This document shows, one piece after another, positions 1-8,157 of a DNA stretch of 64,000 bases (position 1 is its first letter; each line of letters starts with the position of its first letter). Both the position numbers and the translations under genes were made by a program. This stretch comes from Planctomycetota bacterium. Lineage in GTDB: Bacteria; Planctomycetota; UBA1135; UBA2386. The stretch is taken from NCBI GenBank assembly GCA_016713175.1, contig JADJPQ010000003.1, positions 124,001 to 188,000 on the forward strand, given 5' to 3'. The notes under the pieces are model-generated. The model worked only from the letters and a program-made list of their open reading frames with translations. It had not been told where the DNA came from and ran no database searches.

Positions 1-1891
1 TGCGATAGCGCGGCGGCACCAGCTCGTAGGCGACGCCGGCTTTGGCGAGCGCCTCGGCCTCGAACCTGCCGACGTCGTCGACCGGCTGCCCGGCTGCCAG
101 CGAGTGCCACGCCATGTCCAGCAGCGCCGCCGCCACGTATTCGAACGACGCGAAGCCCTGCCCGAACGTCCGGGCCTTCCGGATCTTGTCGACCAGTTCC
201 TGCGGCAACGGCTCACCAGTCGCATGGTGCCTGGCGCAGCGCTGCAGCACCCGCGGATCGAACGCGAAGTCCTCGTGGAACTGCGACGGGAACTCGACGA
301 AGTCGCGCGGCACCGAGGTGCCCGACACGCGCGGATAGCGGCAGTTCGAGAACAGCCCATGCACGCCATGACCGAACTCGTGGAACAGCGTGGTGACCTC
401 GTCGAAGCCCAGCAGCGTCGGCTGACCGGGCCCCGGCTTCTGCAGGTTCATCACGTTGACGACCACCGGCTTGCTGCCGAGGAGGGTGCTCTGGTCGACG
501 AAGTTGTCCATCCAGGCGCCGCCGCGCTTGCTCGGCCGCGCGTAGTAGTCGGCATAGAACAGCCCGAGCTGGCTGCCGTCGGCGTCGATCACATCGAACA
601 CGCGAACGTCGGGATGATAGACCGGCAGGTCCACCCGTTCGCGCAGCGTGATGCCGTAGAGCTCCTGGGCCATGAAGAACAGGCCATCCCGCAGCACCCG
701 ATCGAGCGGAAAATACGCGCGCACCATCGACTCGTCGAAGTCGTAGCGCGCCTTGCGGACCTGTTCGGCGACGAACGACCAGTCCCACGGCTGCAGCTTG
801 CTGCCCGGTGCCGACTGGTCCAGATGAGCCTGCAGGTCCGCCGCTTCGGCGCGCGTCTTGGTGACGATCGCCTTGGTCATGCTGGCGAGCATCGACTCGA
901 CCTGTTCGGGCGTGCCGGCCATCTCGTCGGCCAGCACATAGGCGGCATGGTTGGCGTGGCCGAGCAGCGCCGCCCGCTCGGCGCGCAGCTGCGCGATCTG
1001 CAGCACCAGCGCGCTGGTGTCGTTGGCATTGCCGCGCGCGCCGCGCCGGATCGACGCCTCGAACACGCGCCGCCGCGTCGCCGGATCGCGCAGAGACGCC
1101 AGGATCCCCTGCGAACTCGGCAATTGCAGCGTCAGCAGGAACCTGCCCGGCTTGCCGGCCGCTGTCGCCGCATCGGCCGCCGCCGAGATCGCCGCGTCGT
1201 CCAGACCCGCGAGCTGCGCGCGATCGTCGCAGACGACCGCCGAATCGTTGGTGTCGGCGAGCAGCTTCTCCTGGAACCGCGTCGTCAACGTCGACAACTG
1301 TTCGTTGTAGCTGCGCAGCTTCGCCTGCTGGTCTTGCGACAGCCGCGCGCCGTTGCGGACGAAGTCGGTGTGGATCCGGTCGACCAGCCTGACCTGCTCG
1401 GGATCACCGAGCGTGGCGCGCGCATCGTGCACGGCGCGCACGCGGGCGAACAACGCACCGTCGAGGAAGATGTCGTCGGCATGCCGCGCCAGCATCGGCG
1501 CGACCTCGGATTGCACCTTCTGGATCGCGGGATTGGTGTGCGACTCGGTCAGGTTGAAGAACACGCGCCGCACACGCGTCAGCAGCGCCCCCGAGCGCTC
1601 CAGTGCCTCGATCGTGTTGGCGAACGTCGGCGCGCCCGAACGCACGATCGCCGCGATCTCCACAGCCTGCTGCCGCATGCCCTCGACGAACGCCGGCAGG
1701 TAGTGTTCGTCGCGGATCCTGTCGAATGGCGGCGCCTGGAACGGTAACGGACTTGGCTGAGCGAACGGATTGTCGGCCGCCAGCGCGGGCGCCGGCGGAG
1801 CTTCTGTGGTCGGCATCGGATCGGCTTTCGGGTGGGACGAGCAGGCTGCCAGCGTCGCCAGCAGCAGGACGGCAGGACGGTGCAGAGTCAT
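1..1891 (-). CDS. dcp: M3-family peptidyl-dipeptidase lipoprotein, C-terminus off the window
   Basis: Zinc metallopeptidase of the thimet oligopeptidase / Dcp family, which trims dipeptides from oligopeptides. The zinc motif HEFGHGVH is seen at about residues 504-511, inside the conserved stretch that begins LLGFDEVTTLFHEFGH. The N-terminus has a lipobox-like LAAC-S, so the enzyme is probably a lipoprotein in the cell envelope. About 630 codons are visible; Dcp proteins are usually near 700 residues, so only the last part is missing beyond position 1. The ATG at 1889-1891 opens directly into the signal sequence. Family assignment is firm; the Dcp rather than oligopeptidase A assignment is an inference. 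Confidence 0.9.
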   Translation of the reverse strand, partial: MTLHRPAVLLLATLAACSSHPKADPMPTTEAPPAPALAADNPFAQPSPLPFQAPPFDRIRDEHYLPAFVEGMRQQAVEIAAIVRSGAPTFANTIEALERSGALLTRVRRVFFNLTESHTNPAIQKVQSEVAPMLARHADDIFLDGALFARVRAVHDARATLGDPEQVRLVDRIHTDFVRNGARLSQDQQAKLRSYNEQLSTLTTRFQEKLLADTNDSAVVCDDRAQLAGLDDAAISAAADAATAAGKPGRFLLTLQLPSSQGILASLRDPATRRRVFEASIRRGARGNANDTSALVLQIAQLRAERAALLGHANHAAYVLADEMAGTPEQVESMLASMTKAIVTKTRAEAADLQAHLDQSAPGSKLQPWDWSFVAEQVRKARYDFDESMVRAYFPLDRVLRDGLFFMAQELYGITLRERVDLPVYHPDVRVFDVIDADGSQLGLFYADYYARPSKRGGAWMDNFVDQSTLLGSKPVVVNVMNLQKPGPGQPTLLGFDEVTTLFHEFGHGVHGLFSNCRYPRVSGTSVPRDFVEFPSQFHEDFAFDPRVLQRCARHHATGEPLPQELVDKIRKARTFGQGFASFEYVAAALLDMAWHSLAAGQPVDDVGRFEAEALAKAGVAYELVPPRYR

Positions 1892-1971
1892 CGCCCCATC
1901 ATGCGCAGTGGCCGACGCTCTTTCGACCATCGGCCCGTCGCCACCTGAACCCGGGCAGGTCGCCCGAGCCG

Positions 1972-3279
1972 TTATCGCACGAGCTTGCTGGCGCGATGCA
2001 ACGACGCGAGCGACAGCGCATTCAGCGCGGTCACGAACACGCGGCCGCCGTCGTCATCCCAGACACCGACCGGATCCCACGAGCCGGCGAAGTTGCCGTC
2101 CTTCCTCTGATGGTCGACCAGCATGCCGAGTGCGCGCGACCATTGCTGCCAGTGTTCGCCGCCGATCTGGAACATGCCCATCGTGCCGAAGAACCAATAG
2201 ACCGGATCGATCCGGTCGGGCGACCAGGCCGGCAGGCGCGCCAGCAGCCGGTCGGCGGAAGCCTTCAGGATCGGCTTGTCCTTGATCCCCTGTCCCAGGA
2301 ACCCGCGGCCGAACAGCGCCGCTGCGGTCATGGCTTCTCCCAGCTCGGGCGGGAAACGCGCCACATGATCACCCGGATGCCGCGACGACGGTTCGCCGGC
2401 CTTGGTGTAGCCAGCGCGGCCGTTCGACTCGGTGACCTGATCGTACCACACCGCTGCCAGCTTGCCGACCGAGTCGGACACGTTCAGGTCGAAGGACTTG
2501 CCGGACATGCAGGCCGCCAGCGCCCACGTCGTCACCGAGGTGTCGTTGTCATTGTCGCGCGGCTGATAGCGCCAGACCGCGTATGGATTGCGATGCGATT
2601 CGAGATAGTCGAGCCCGCGCTGCGCCGTCTCTTTCAGGATCCTCGCCTTCGACAGCCCGTAGGCCTCGCTCATCGCGAACGCGGCAATCGAGTGGTCGTA
2701 GATGAAGTCGTGCGACGCCGCAGTGCCGAACAGACCGTTGTCGTCCTGCTGCGAGCGCAGCCACTTCGTCGCTTTCTGGATCTGCTCCTTCCACGGTCCC
2801 TCGCGCAGGTTGCTGCCATCGGCCAGGAACGCCAACAGCGCCAGACCGGTCACGCCGACATCGTGCACCGCATTGCCTGGACCATTGCACGGTTCCCCGG
2901 TGTCGTCGTGCTTCATGAACGAGTCACAGTCGAAGCGACCGTCGTCGTCCTGGTGGGCCGCCAGCCACATCAGGGCCCGGGTCAGGCTCTTGCCGAGGTC
3001 CTCGGCACTGCGAGCTGCCGGCAACGGTGGTGGCGGCGGCGGCTCCGTGAGAGCAGAGGCCGCCGCGACCGGCAACGCCGGCACGACGCCCGCGGGGAAC
3101 GTGAACTGGTGGCGCAGCTTCAACGTCTTGACGTCGAACTGATAGAGCACGTCGCCGCGCAGCACGAACAGATGGTGTTCGGTCGCCAGCATCGTCGGAG
3201 CTGGCGTTGGCTGTTGCGCGACGGCCGGAGACAGACAGAACCAGGCGGTCGCCAGACCGCCGAGCAGGGCACGGTGCAT
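1972..3279 (-). CDS. Exported prenyltransferase/squalene-oxidase-type repeat protein
   Basis: 435 residues with a signal peptide ending near AVAQQ. A short beta segment (LFVLRGDVLYQFDVKTLKL) is followed by a proline-rich linker and then alpha/alpha-toroid repeats of the squalene-cyclase type, such as ALMWLAAHQDDDGRFD, KATKWLRSQQDDNGLFG and GMLVDHQRKDGNFAGSWDPVG. An NDNDTS motif recalls the DxDDT acid of triterpene cyclases, but the repeat spacing is that of the uncharacterised exported planctomycete proteins rather than a true cyclase. Any substrate is unknown. It lies 80 bp downstream of the M3 peptidase start and reads toward it. Confidence 0.75.
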   Translation of the reverse strand: MHRALLGGLATAWFCLSPAVAQQPTPAPTMLATEHHLFVLRGDVLYQFDVKTLKLRHQFTFPAGVVPALPVAAASALTEPPPPPPLPAARSAEDLGKSLTRALMWLAAHQDDDGRFDCDSFMKHDDTGEPCNGPGNAVHDVGVTGLALLAFLADGSNLREGPWKEQIQKATKWLRSQQDDNGLFGTAASHDFIYDHSIAAFAMSEAYGLSKARILKETAQRGLDYLESHRNPYAVWRYQPRDNDNDTSVTTWALAACMSGKSFDLNVSDSVGKLAAVWYDQVTESNGRAGYTKAGEPSSRHPGDHVARFPPELGEAMTAAALFGRGFLGQGIKDKPILKASADRLLARLPAWSPDRIDPVYWFFGTMGMFQIGGEHWQQWSRALGMLVDHQRKDGNFAGSWDPVGVWDDDGGRVFVTALNALSLASLHRASKLVR

Positions 3280-3404
3280 CGGTGAGTTCCTTGGCGCGGA
3301 GGGGACGACGGTGCGCCGCGGTCGACAACGAACCGCCGAGCCGGCGGTTCACTCGTTCTGCCGGATCGCTGGCAGCGGGGTCGGTGGCGGGCTTCCCCAG
3401 GCAC

Positions 3405-3433
3405 TCGACAGCCGTTACTTTGCCGTGTAAAGT
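3405..3433 (+). promoter_or_regulatory. Sigma-70-like promoter for the 3441 gene
   Basis: TCGACA at 3405-3410 and TAAAGT at 3428-3433 are separated by 17 bases. The -10 element ends only 7 bases before the ATG at 3441, so a start 6-8 bases downstream would give a leaderless or nearly leaderless mRNA. Seen in sequence; activity is inferred. Confidence 0.45.
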
Positions 3434-3440
3434 GCTCGCC

Positions 3441-4076
3441 ATGAGCGAGTCTACGCCGCCGACCCCCGCGTCCACCTCCGAGCCGCTATCGGCACAGGAA
3501 CTCGGGGCAACCTGTCGCAATCCCCAACATCTGCTGAACCTGGTGTTCGGCGAACGCGGCCGACTGGCGGCGACCGTCGGCCATGGCCGTGGCCTCGGCA
3601 CGCTGGCGCTGGTGCTGCTGTTCGGTTCGTCCCTGCTGGTGCTGCCGTTCGGCCTCGCCCTGGCCGGCAGCGGCGGGTGGCGGCTACCAGCGCTCTACAC
3701 CGGCTCGGTGCTGCTGTGCTGGCCGTCGCTGCACATCGTCTCGGTCTATCTGGGCTGCCGCTGCCAGCCGACACAGACCCTGGTGCTGGCGTTGCTCGTC
3801 GCCCTGGTCGCCAGCCTGTTCACGCTGGGCTTCGCGCCGATCCTGTGGTTCCTCGACCAGACGATGCGCAATGCGGACTCGATCGACGCCCACGTCATCG
3901 GCATCGTCCTCGCCGCCATCGGCCTGCTGGCCGGGCTCGGCGAACTGCTGCGGATGATGCTGAAGTCGCCGCTACCGTCGACAAACGATGTGACCCAGGT
4001 GGCGTGGCTCCTGTGGGCCGCGCTGCTGGTCACGATCACCTGGCGGATGGCCCGCGTGATCGGTCTGCTGCCGTGA
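3441..4076 (+). CDS. Multi-pass membrane protein (first of a paralogous pair)
   Basis: 211 residues. After a soluble Ser/Thr/Pro-rich N-terminus with the segment CRNPQHLLNLVFGERGRL there are about five hydrophobic segments. A central FAPILWFLDQTM motif is nearly repeated in the next gene (LAPAVWFLGQTM), so the two look like diverged tandem duplicates. The stop overlaps the GTG start of the next gene by four bases, which implies translational coupling. The layout is loosely like Yip1-type membrane proteins, but I do not recognise a named family. The ATG was chosen because it follows a good promoter and begins a hydrophilic N-terminus. Confidence 0.75.
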   Translation: MSESTPPTPASTSEPLSAQELGATCRNPQHLLNLVFGERGRLAATVGHGRGLGTLALVLLFGSSLLVLPFGLALAGSGGWRLPALYTGSVLLCWPSLHIVSVYLGCRCQPTQTLVLALLVALVASLFTLGFAPILWFLDQTMRNADSIDAHVIGIVLAAIGLLAGLGELLRMMLKSPLPSTNDVTQVAWLLWAALLVTITWRMARVIGLLP

Positions 4077-4720
4077 ATGCCGCGTGGCGAACGGCACTCG
4101 GCGGCACCACGACGCTGCTCGCCGCGGCCGCATTCGGCTTCGCCATCGGCGCCAGCAAGAACCTGCTCTATGCGTGGCGCAGCGCCATCAAGGTCCCGCT
4201 GCTGCTGCTTGGCACCGCCGCGATCTGCGCCGCGACCTACCTGCTGACCGCCGCGCTGCTCGGCGTGCCGTTGCGGCTGCGGGCCTTGGTAAGCGCCGCC
4301 GGTTCGGTGTTCATCGCTTTGGCGCGACTGCTCGGTGCGTTGGCGCCTGCGGTCTGGTTCCTCGGACAGACGATGACGCCGCCCAGCGGCCCGGATCTCG
4401 GCGGCTACCCGTTGTTCGTCGGCACCGGCATCGCGCTCATCGCCTGCGCCGGCGCCATCGCCGTCGTCCATCAGACCCGCACGCTGCAGCGCGAACTCGG
4501 CATCGACAGGAACCGCGCTCGATGGACGACCCTGGCATGGCTCCTCGTCACGCTTGCCGTCGGCGGTCAGTTCGCGTTCTGGCTGCGGCCGTTCTTCGGC
4601 ATCGCGTCACTGACCGGTGAGCCGCCGTTCCTGCTCGGCAGCGAACCCACGGTGACCGGCGCGCGCAACTTCTACGAAGTGGTATGGCAGTTCGTTCGCG
4701 GCGTGACGCTGCCGCGCTGA
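4073..4720 (+). CDS. Multi-pass membrane protein (second of a paralogous pair)
   Basis: 215 residues starting at a GTG that overlaps the upstream TGA (GTGA). It begins NAAWRTALGGTTTLL, carries a segment SKNLLYAWRSAIKVPLLLL, and contains about five transmembrane stretches with LAPAVWFLGQTM matching the motif of its neighbour. The overlap and shared motif suggest that the two proteins are co-produced and may form a heteromer. Function is unknown. No ATG lies in this frame near the start, so the coupled GTG is the best start. Confidence 0.75.
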   Translation: MNAAWRTALGGTTTLLAAAAFGFAIGASKNLLYAWRSAIKVPLLLLGTAAICAATYLLTAALLGVPLRLRALVSAAGSVFIALARLLGALAPAVWFLGQTMTPPSGPDLGGYPLFVGTGIALIACAGAIAVVHQTRTLQRELGIDRNRARWTTLAWLLVTLAVGGQFAFWLRPFFGIASLTGEPPFLLGSEPTVTGARNFYEVVWQFVRGVTLPR

Positions 4721-4781
4721 AGAACCTGGCATGGTGCTCCTGGCGACGGTCGCGTGGACTATCCTCGGAGCCATCGCGATC

Positions 4782-6455
4782 ATGACCAGACCGTTGCCGT
4801 TCGTCCTGCTGGCGCTGACCGTCGTGGCGAGCGCGCAGCAGCTGCCGACCCTGATCGTGCATGGCGACCGCCCCGGATCGCCGGTCCCGGCAACCCTGCA
4901 CGGCATCAACCTCGTGGCGAACGATCTCACCGACGGCAGCGGGCTGCAAGCGGAGCTGCTACGCAACGGCGAGTTGGAAGAGCAGCCGGGCGCCGACGGC
5001 ATCCCGCCGGGTTGGATGCTCGAACTCGACACCGGCGCGAAGGCGACCTTGACGCGCGATACCGAACGGCCGCACGACCAGACCGCGCCCCATGCCCTCC
5101 GGCTTCGGATCGAGCAGGGTGCTGCCGCCGTCGTCACCGCCGGCCACGCCGCATTGCCGCTGCGCGAAGGCGCCGCCTATGCCCTTCGCCTCCATGTCCG
5201 TCGCGACGACGCGTTGCCGGCCAGCCTGGTCGCGTCGCTGACCCGCAGCAGCGGCGAGGTGCTGAGCGAGCTCGAACTCCGCGGCGTCCCCACCGAATGG
5301 CGGCCGTACGAACTGCGACTCGAGGCACCGGTGACCGACCCCGATGCGCGCTTTGCGATCACGTGCCGCGGGCCGGGAACGTTGTGGCTCGATTCACTGT
5401 CGCTGTGTCCGCTCGACACCTTCCAGTTGCGCCCACGGGGTCTGCGGCGGGATCTGGTCGAGATGCTGCAGGCGCTGCGGCCCGGGTTCGTCCGATTTCC
5501 GCTGACCGACGATCGCACCGTTCTGCATGCGTTCCTGCAGCTGAGCGAGGATCTGCGCGCCGATCCGGTGCTGATCGCTGCCGGCGGCGCCGAATCGGTA
5601 CTCGCCGCCATCGAGTACGCCAGAGGCCCCGCTACGACAGACCATGGCGGGGAGCGAGTCAGGGCCGGTCATCCGGAGCCCTTTGGGCTGCGGCACATCG
5701 AACTGGCCGAGACGCTCGCGCCGGCATGGCAGACTGCCTATCCGGATCTGGTCACGATCGGCGCGCAGAAGCCGCAAGCGTCTGCGATCATCGCCGAGCA
5801 CTTCGAGCAGCCGAGTGATTGGTTCTGGGATGAGATGGACCACTACGCCACCGTCGCTCGCGCCGGCCCCAAGGTCATGGTGGGCAGCCATGCAACCAAG
5901 AACACCCCGGGCAGCCTGCAGGCAGCGTTGGCCGAAGCCGCGTTCCTGTGCGGCCTCGAACGCGCCAGCGACCACGTCGTGATGGCAGCCGGCTCGCCGA
6001 TGGTGTCGCGCACCGGCAACCGCGAACCGGGCCCAGCGGCGATCCTGTTCGACGGCCTGCGGACCGGCGGCACACCGAGCTACTGGGCGCAGGTGCTGTT
6101 CGCCCGGCACCGCGCCGACACGTTGCTGCCGATGACGGCGAGCGGGCTGGAACGCGCGGCGCGGTTCACGGCGGTCGCGAGCCGCGTCGAGAACACCGGT
6201 GATCTCGTGCTGAAGGTCGTCAACGGCGCCAGCGAGGCGCAGCGCGTGCGGCTGGACCTGTCGGCCTGCGGGAAGCTGGCGCCGATCGGCGAAGGGGCGG
6301 TGCTGACCGGCGGCAGTCTCGACGCCACGAACACGCTGGAGTCGCCGACCAATGTGGCGTTGCGGACGTTTGAGGTGACCGGCGTCGACCGGGTGTTCGA
6401 GTTCGAGTTCGCGGCGCGTTCGCTGACGGGGCTCCGGCTCGCACGGCTCCAGTAG
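4782..6455 (+). CDS. Exported GH51 arabinofuranosidase-like protein, catalytic residues apparently lost
   Basis: 557 residues with a signal peptide ending VVASAQQ. The protein follows the alpha-L-arabinofuranosidase (GH51) plan: an N-terminal carbohydrate-binding-like region, then GFVRFP, HPEPFGLRHIE, a short EHF...WFWDEMDHY segment, FLCGLERASDHVVM, SYWAQVLF and a C-terminal beta domain. In active relatives the acid/base sits in a GNE motif after the YVEI segment; here the matching residues are Ala309-Glu310-Thr311. The nucleophile lies in a VGEYA-type motif; here it is VGSHA (Ser369). The region between is also shortened. It is therefore likely a binding or structural pseudoenzyme. An in-frame ATG at 4731 would place extra residues before the signal peptide, so the ATG at 4782 is preferred. 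Confidence 0.75.
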   Translation: MTRPLPFVLLALTVVASAQQLPTLIVHGDRPGSPVPATLHGINLVANDLTDGSGLQAELLRNGELEEQPGADGIPPGWMLELDTGAKATLTRDTERPHDQTAPHALRLRIEQGAAAVVTAGHAALPLREGAAYALRLHVRRDDALPASLVASLTRSSGEVLSELELRGVPTEWRPYELRLEAPVTDPDARFAITCRGPGTLWLDSLSLCPLDTFQLRPRGLRRDLVEMLQALRPGFVRFPLTDDRTVLHAFLQLSEDLRADPVLIAAGGAESVLAAIEYARGPATTDHGGERVRAGHPEPFGLRHIELAETLAPAWQTAYPDLVTIGAQKPQASAIIAEHFEQPSDWFWDEMDHYATVARAGPKVMVGSHATKNTPGSLQAALAEAAFLCGLERASDHVVMAAGSPMVSRTGNREPGPAAILFDGLRTGGTPSYWAQVLFARHRADTLLPMTASGLERAARFTAVASRVENTGDLVLKVVNGASEAQRVRLDLSACGKLAPIGEGAVLTGGSLDATNTLESPTNVALRTFEVTGVDRVFEFEFAARSLTGLRLARLQ

Positions 6456-6495
6456 CACTCGGTCGTGAGGTTCGCTAGATTCGGCTGACAGTCCA

Positions 6496-7713
6496 TTGAA
6501 CTTGTCCTACTCAGATGCCGAACTGGAAGCGCTTGCGCGCGACCTCGAGTCCGATGGCGTCGAACGCAAGCGCTCGTTGTCTGACAAGGATCGGGTTGCC
6601 CAGGCTGTCTGCGCTTTCGCCAACGACATGCCGGATCGGCGTCGCGCCGGCATCGTGTTCCTGGGCCTGGATGACGCCGGCAATCCCGCCGGCACCCCCA
6701 TCGACGATCGACTCCTACTGGACCTGGCCGGCATCCGCGCCGACGGTCGGATCCTCCCGCTTCCGGTGATGACCGTCGAGAAGCGCCGACTGTTCGGTTC
6801 GGACATCGCCGTTGTCATCGTACGCCCCCACAACGACCCGCCGGTTCGCTACGACGGCCGCGTCTGGATCCGAGTGGGCCCCCGGCGCGCAATCGCCAGC
6901 CGCGACGAAGAACGGATCCTCGTCGAACGGCGCCAGGCAGCCGACCTGCCGTTCGACAAGCGACCTGTTCGCGGTTCGACCAGCGCCGATCTCGATCTCT
7001 CGATCTTCACGAACGAGTATCTGCCGCGTGCCATTGCCGCGGAGACGTTGGCGGAGAACGACCGCTCGATCGAGCACCAGTTGGCGGCGCTGCACCTGAC
7101 CTCGCGGGACGGCACGCCGAATGCCGCCGCCATCCTGCTGTTTGGTCGTGATCCGCGCTACTGGCTGCCCGGAGCCTACGTGCAGTTCGCGCGGTTCCAG
7201 GGGCGATCGGTCACCGATCCGATCGCCGACCAGAAGACCCTGACTGGCACAGTTCCGAACCTCCTGCGGCGCGCAGACGATCTCGCCGCCGCCAACAACC
7301 GCGTAGCCACGGAAGTCGCCGGACACCTGACGGAAGTCCGCGCTTTCGACTACCCACCCGATGCGTTGCGCCAACTGCTCGCAAACGCGGTGATGCACCG
7401 CAACTACGAGACGTCGCATGCGCCCGTGACCTGGTATCAGTTCGATGACCGGATCGAAGTCCACAGTCCAGGCGGCCTGTTCGGCCAGGTGCACGAGGAG
7501 AACTTCGGCAGACCAGGCGCCTCCGACTGCCGCAATCCGACGCTCGCCGAGGGCCTGAAGGTGCTCGGATTCGTGCAGCGGTTTGGCATGGGCATTCCCC
7601 TGGCGCGAAAGCTCTGTCAGGGCAACGGCAATCCACCGCCTGGTTTCGCGTTCGACCGTACCAGTGTGAGCGCCACACTGCGTCGCCGGCTCGGCGCGAT
7701 TTCGTCGCCGTAA
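6496..7713 (+). CDS. AlbA_2 / Schlafen-type putative DNA-binding protein
   Basis: 405 residues. The N-terminal part (ESDGVERKRSL, then GIVFLGLDDAGNPAG and AVVIVRPHNDPPVRYDGRVWIRVGPRRA) matches the Schlafen AlbA_2 domain. The C-terminal part, with LRQLLANAVMHRNYE and IEVHSPGGLFG, matches the ATP-binding fold domain (HATPase_c_4) usually attached to it. Such proteins are annotated as transcriptional regulators or ATP-dependent helicase-like proteins and often sit in mobile regions. The start is a TTG with no clear ribosome site, so the N-terminus is uncertain by a few residues. It opens the less GC-rich stretch that includes the next three genes. Confidence 0.8.
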   Translation: MNLSYSDAELEALARDLESDGVERKRSLSDKDRVAQAVCAFANDMPDRRRAGIVFLGLDDAGNPAGTPIDDRLLLDLAGIRADGRILPLPVMTVEKRRLFGSDIAVVIVRPHNDPPVRYDGRVWIRVGPRRAIASRDEERILVERRQAADLPFDKRPVRGSTSADLDLSIFTNEYLPRAIAAETLAENDRSIEHQLAALHLTSRDGTPNAAAILLFGRDPRYWLPGAYVQFARFQGRSVTDPIADQKTLTGTVPNLLRRADDLAAANNRVATEVAGHLTEVRAFDYPPDALRQLLANAVMHRNYETSHAPVTWYQFDDRIEVHSPGGLFGQVHEENFGRPGASDCRNPTLAEGLKVLGFVQRFGMGIPLARKLCQGNGNPPPGFAFDRTSVSATLRRRLGAISSP

Positions 7714-7734
7714 CAACACGCGGCACTTGAGATG

Positions 7735-8157
7735 TCAGCGGCCCTGCACGGAGCCCTGGACGCCGAGACGCGGCTCGACGATTCCCCGGCTTGCCGAAAC
7801 ACCTTTTGCCGAACGCAGGAACAGCGCCACTGACACCAAACCCAGGCCCCCCGCCAACAGAAGGTGCTGGCCGCGCGAAACCACGACTCCGCCAAGGCAA
7901 GCGCATCCACCATCGCTCAGAACGGCAGCCAAGCCGCCGAGAAAGCAGAAGACGCCGGAAGTGGCTGCGGCCAGACGAAGTCGACCAAGCATGAGCAACA
8001 GAACCACGCTGACCTCGACGGCTACTATCGACAAGTACCCCACCCACCCGAAGCGTTGGACTCCCACGGCCGGCGCCCCTATCTTCAGCGCAAGAGTGGC
8101 AAGAAACCCAAGACCGAGTGCCCAACGAAGCGCCTGCGTGCCTGGCACGAACTTCAT
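7735..8157 (-). CDS. MauE/DoxX-type redox-associated membrane protein
   Basis: 140 residues with four hydrophobic segments. A GGCACLGG motif sits in the loop before the last helix, the position of the C-G-C-F-G motif in the MauE family. MauE-type proteins are thought to move redox equivalents across the membrane for disulfide formation; in methylamine dehydrogenase they mature the cysteine-rich small subunit. Its ATG overlaps the stop of the upstream gene (ATGA), so it is coupled to it, and the first gene of the operon encodes a cysteine-rich exported protein. This context fits a dedicated disulfide-forming role, which is an inference. The C-terminal 25 residues are hydrophilic. Confidence 0.7.
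   Translation of the reverse strand: MKFVPGTQALRWALGLGFLATLALKIGAPAVGVQRFGWVGYLSIVAVEVSVVLLLMLGRLRLAAATSGVFCFLGGLAAVLSDGGCACLGGVVVSRGQHLLLAGGLGLVSVALFLRSAKGVSASRGIVEPRLGVQGSVQGR

Noticed and set aside
104..1747. 547-codon plus-strand frame opposite the M3 peptidase
   Set aside because: It is Arg/His-rich, has no recognisable domain, and is antisense to a gene with a clear zinc-peptidase motif; a GC-rich shadow.
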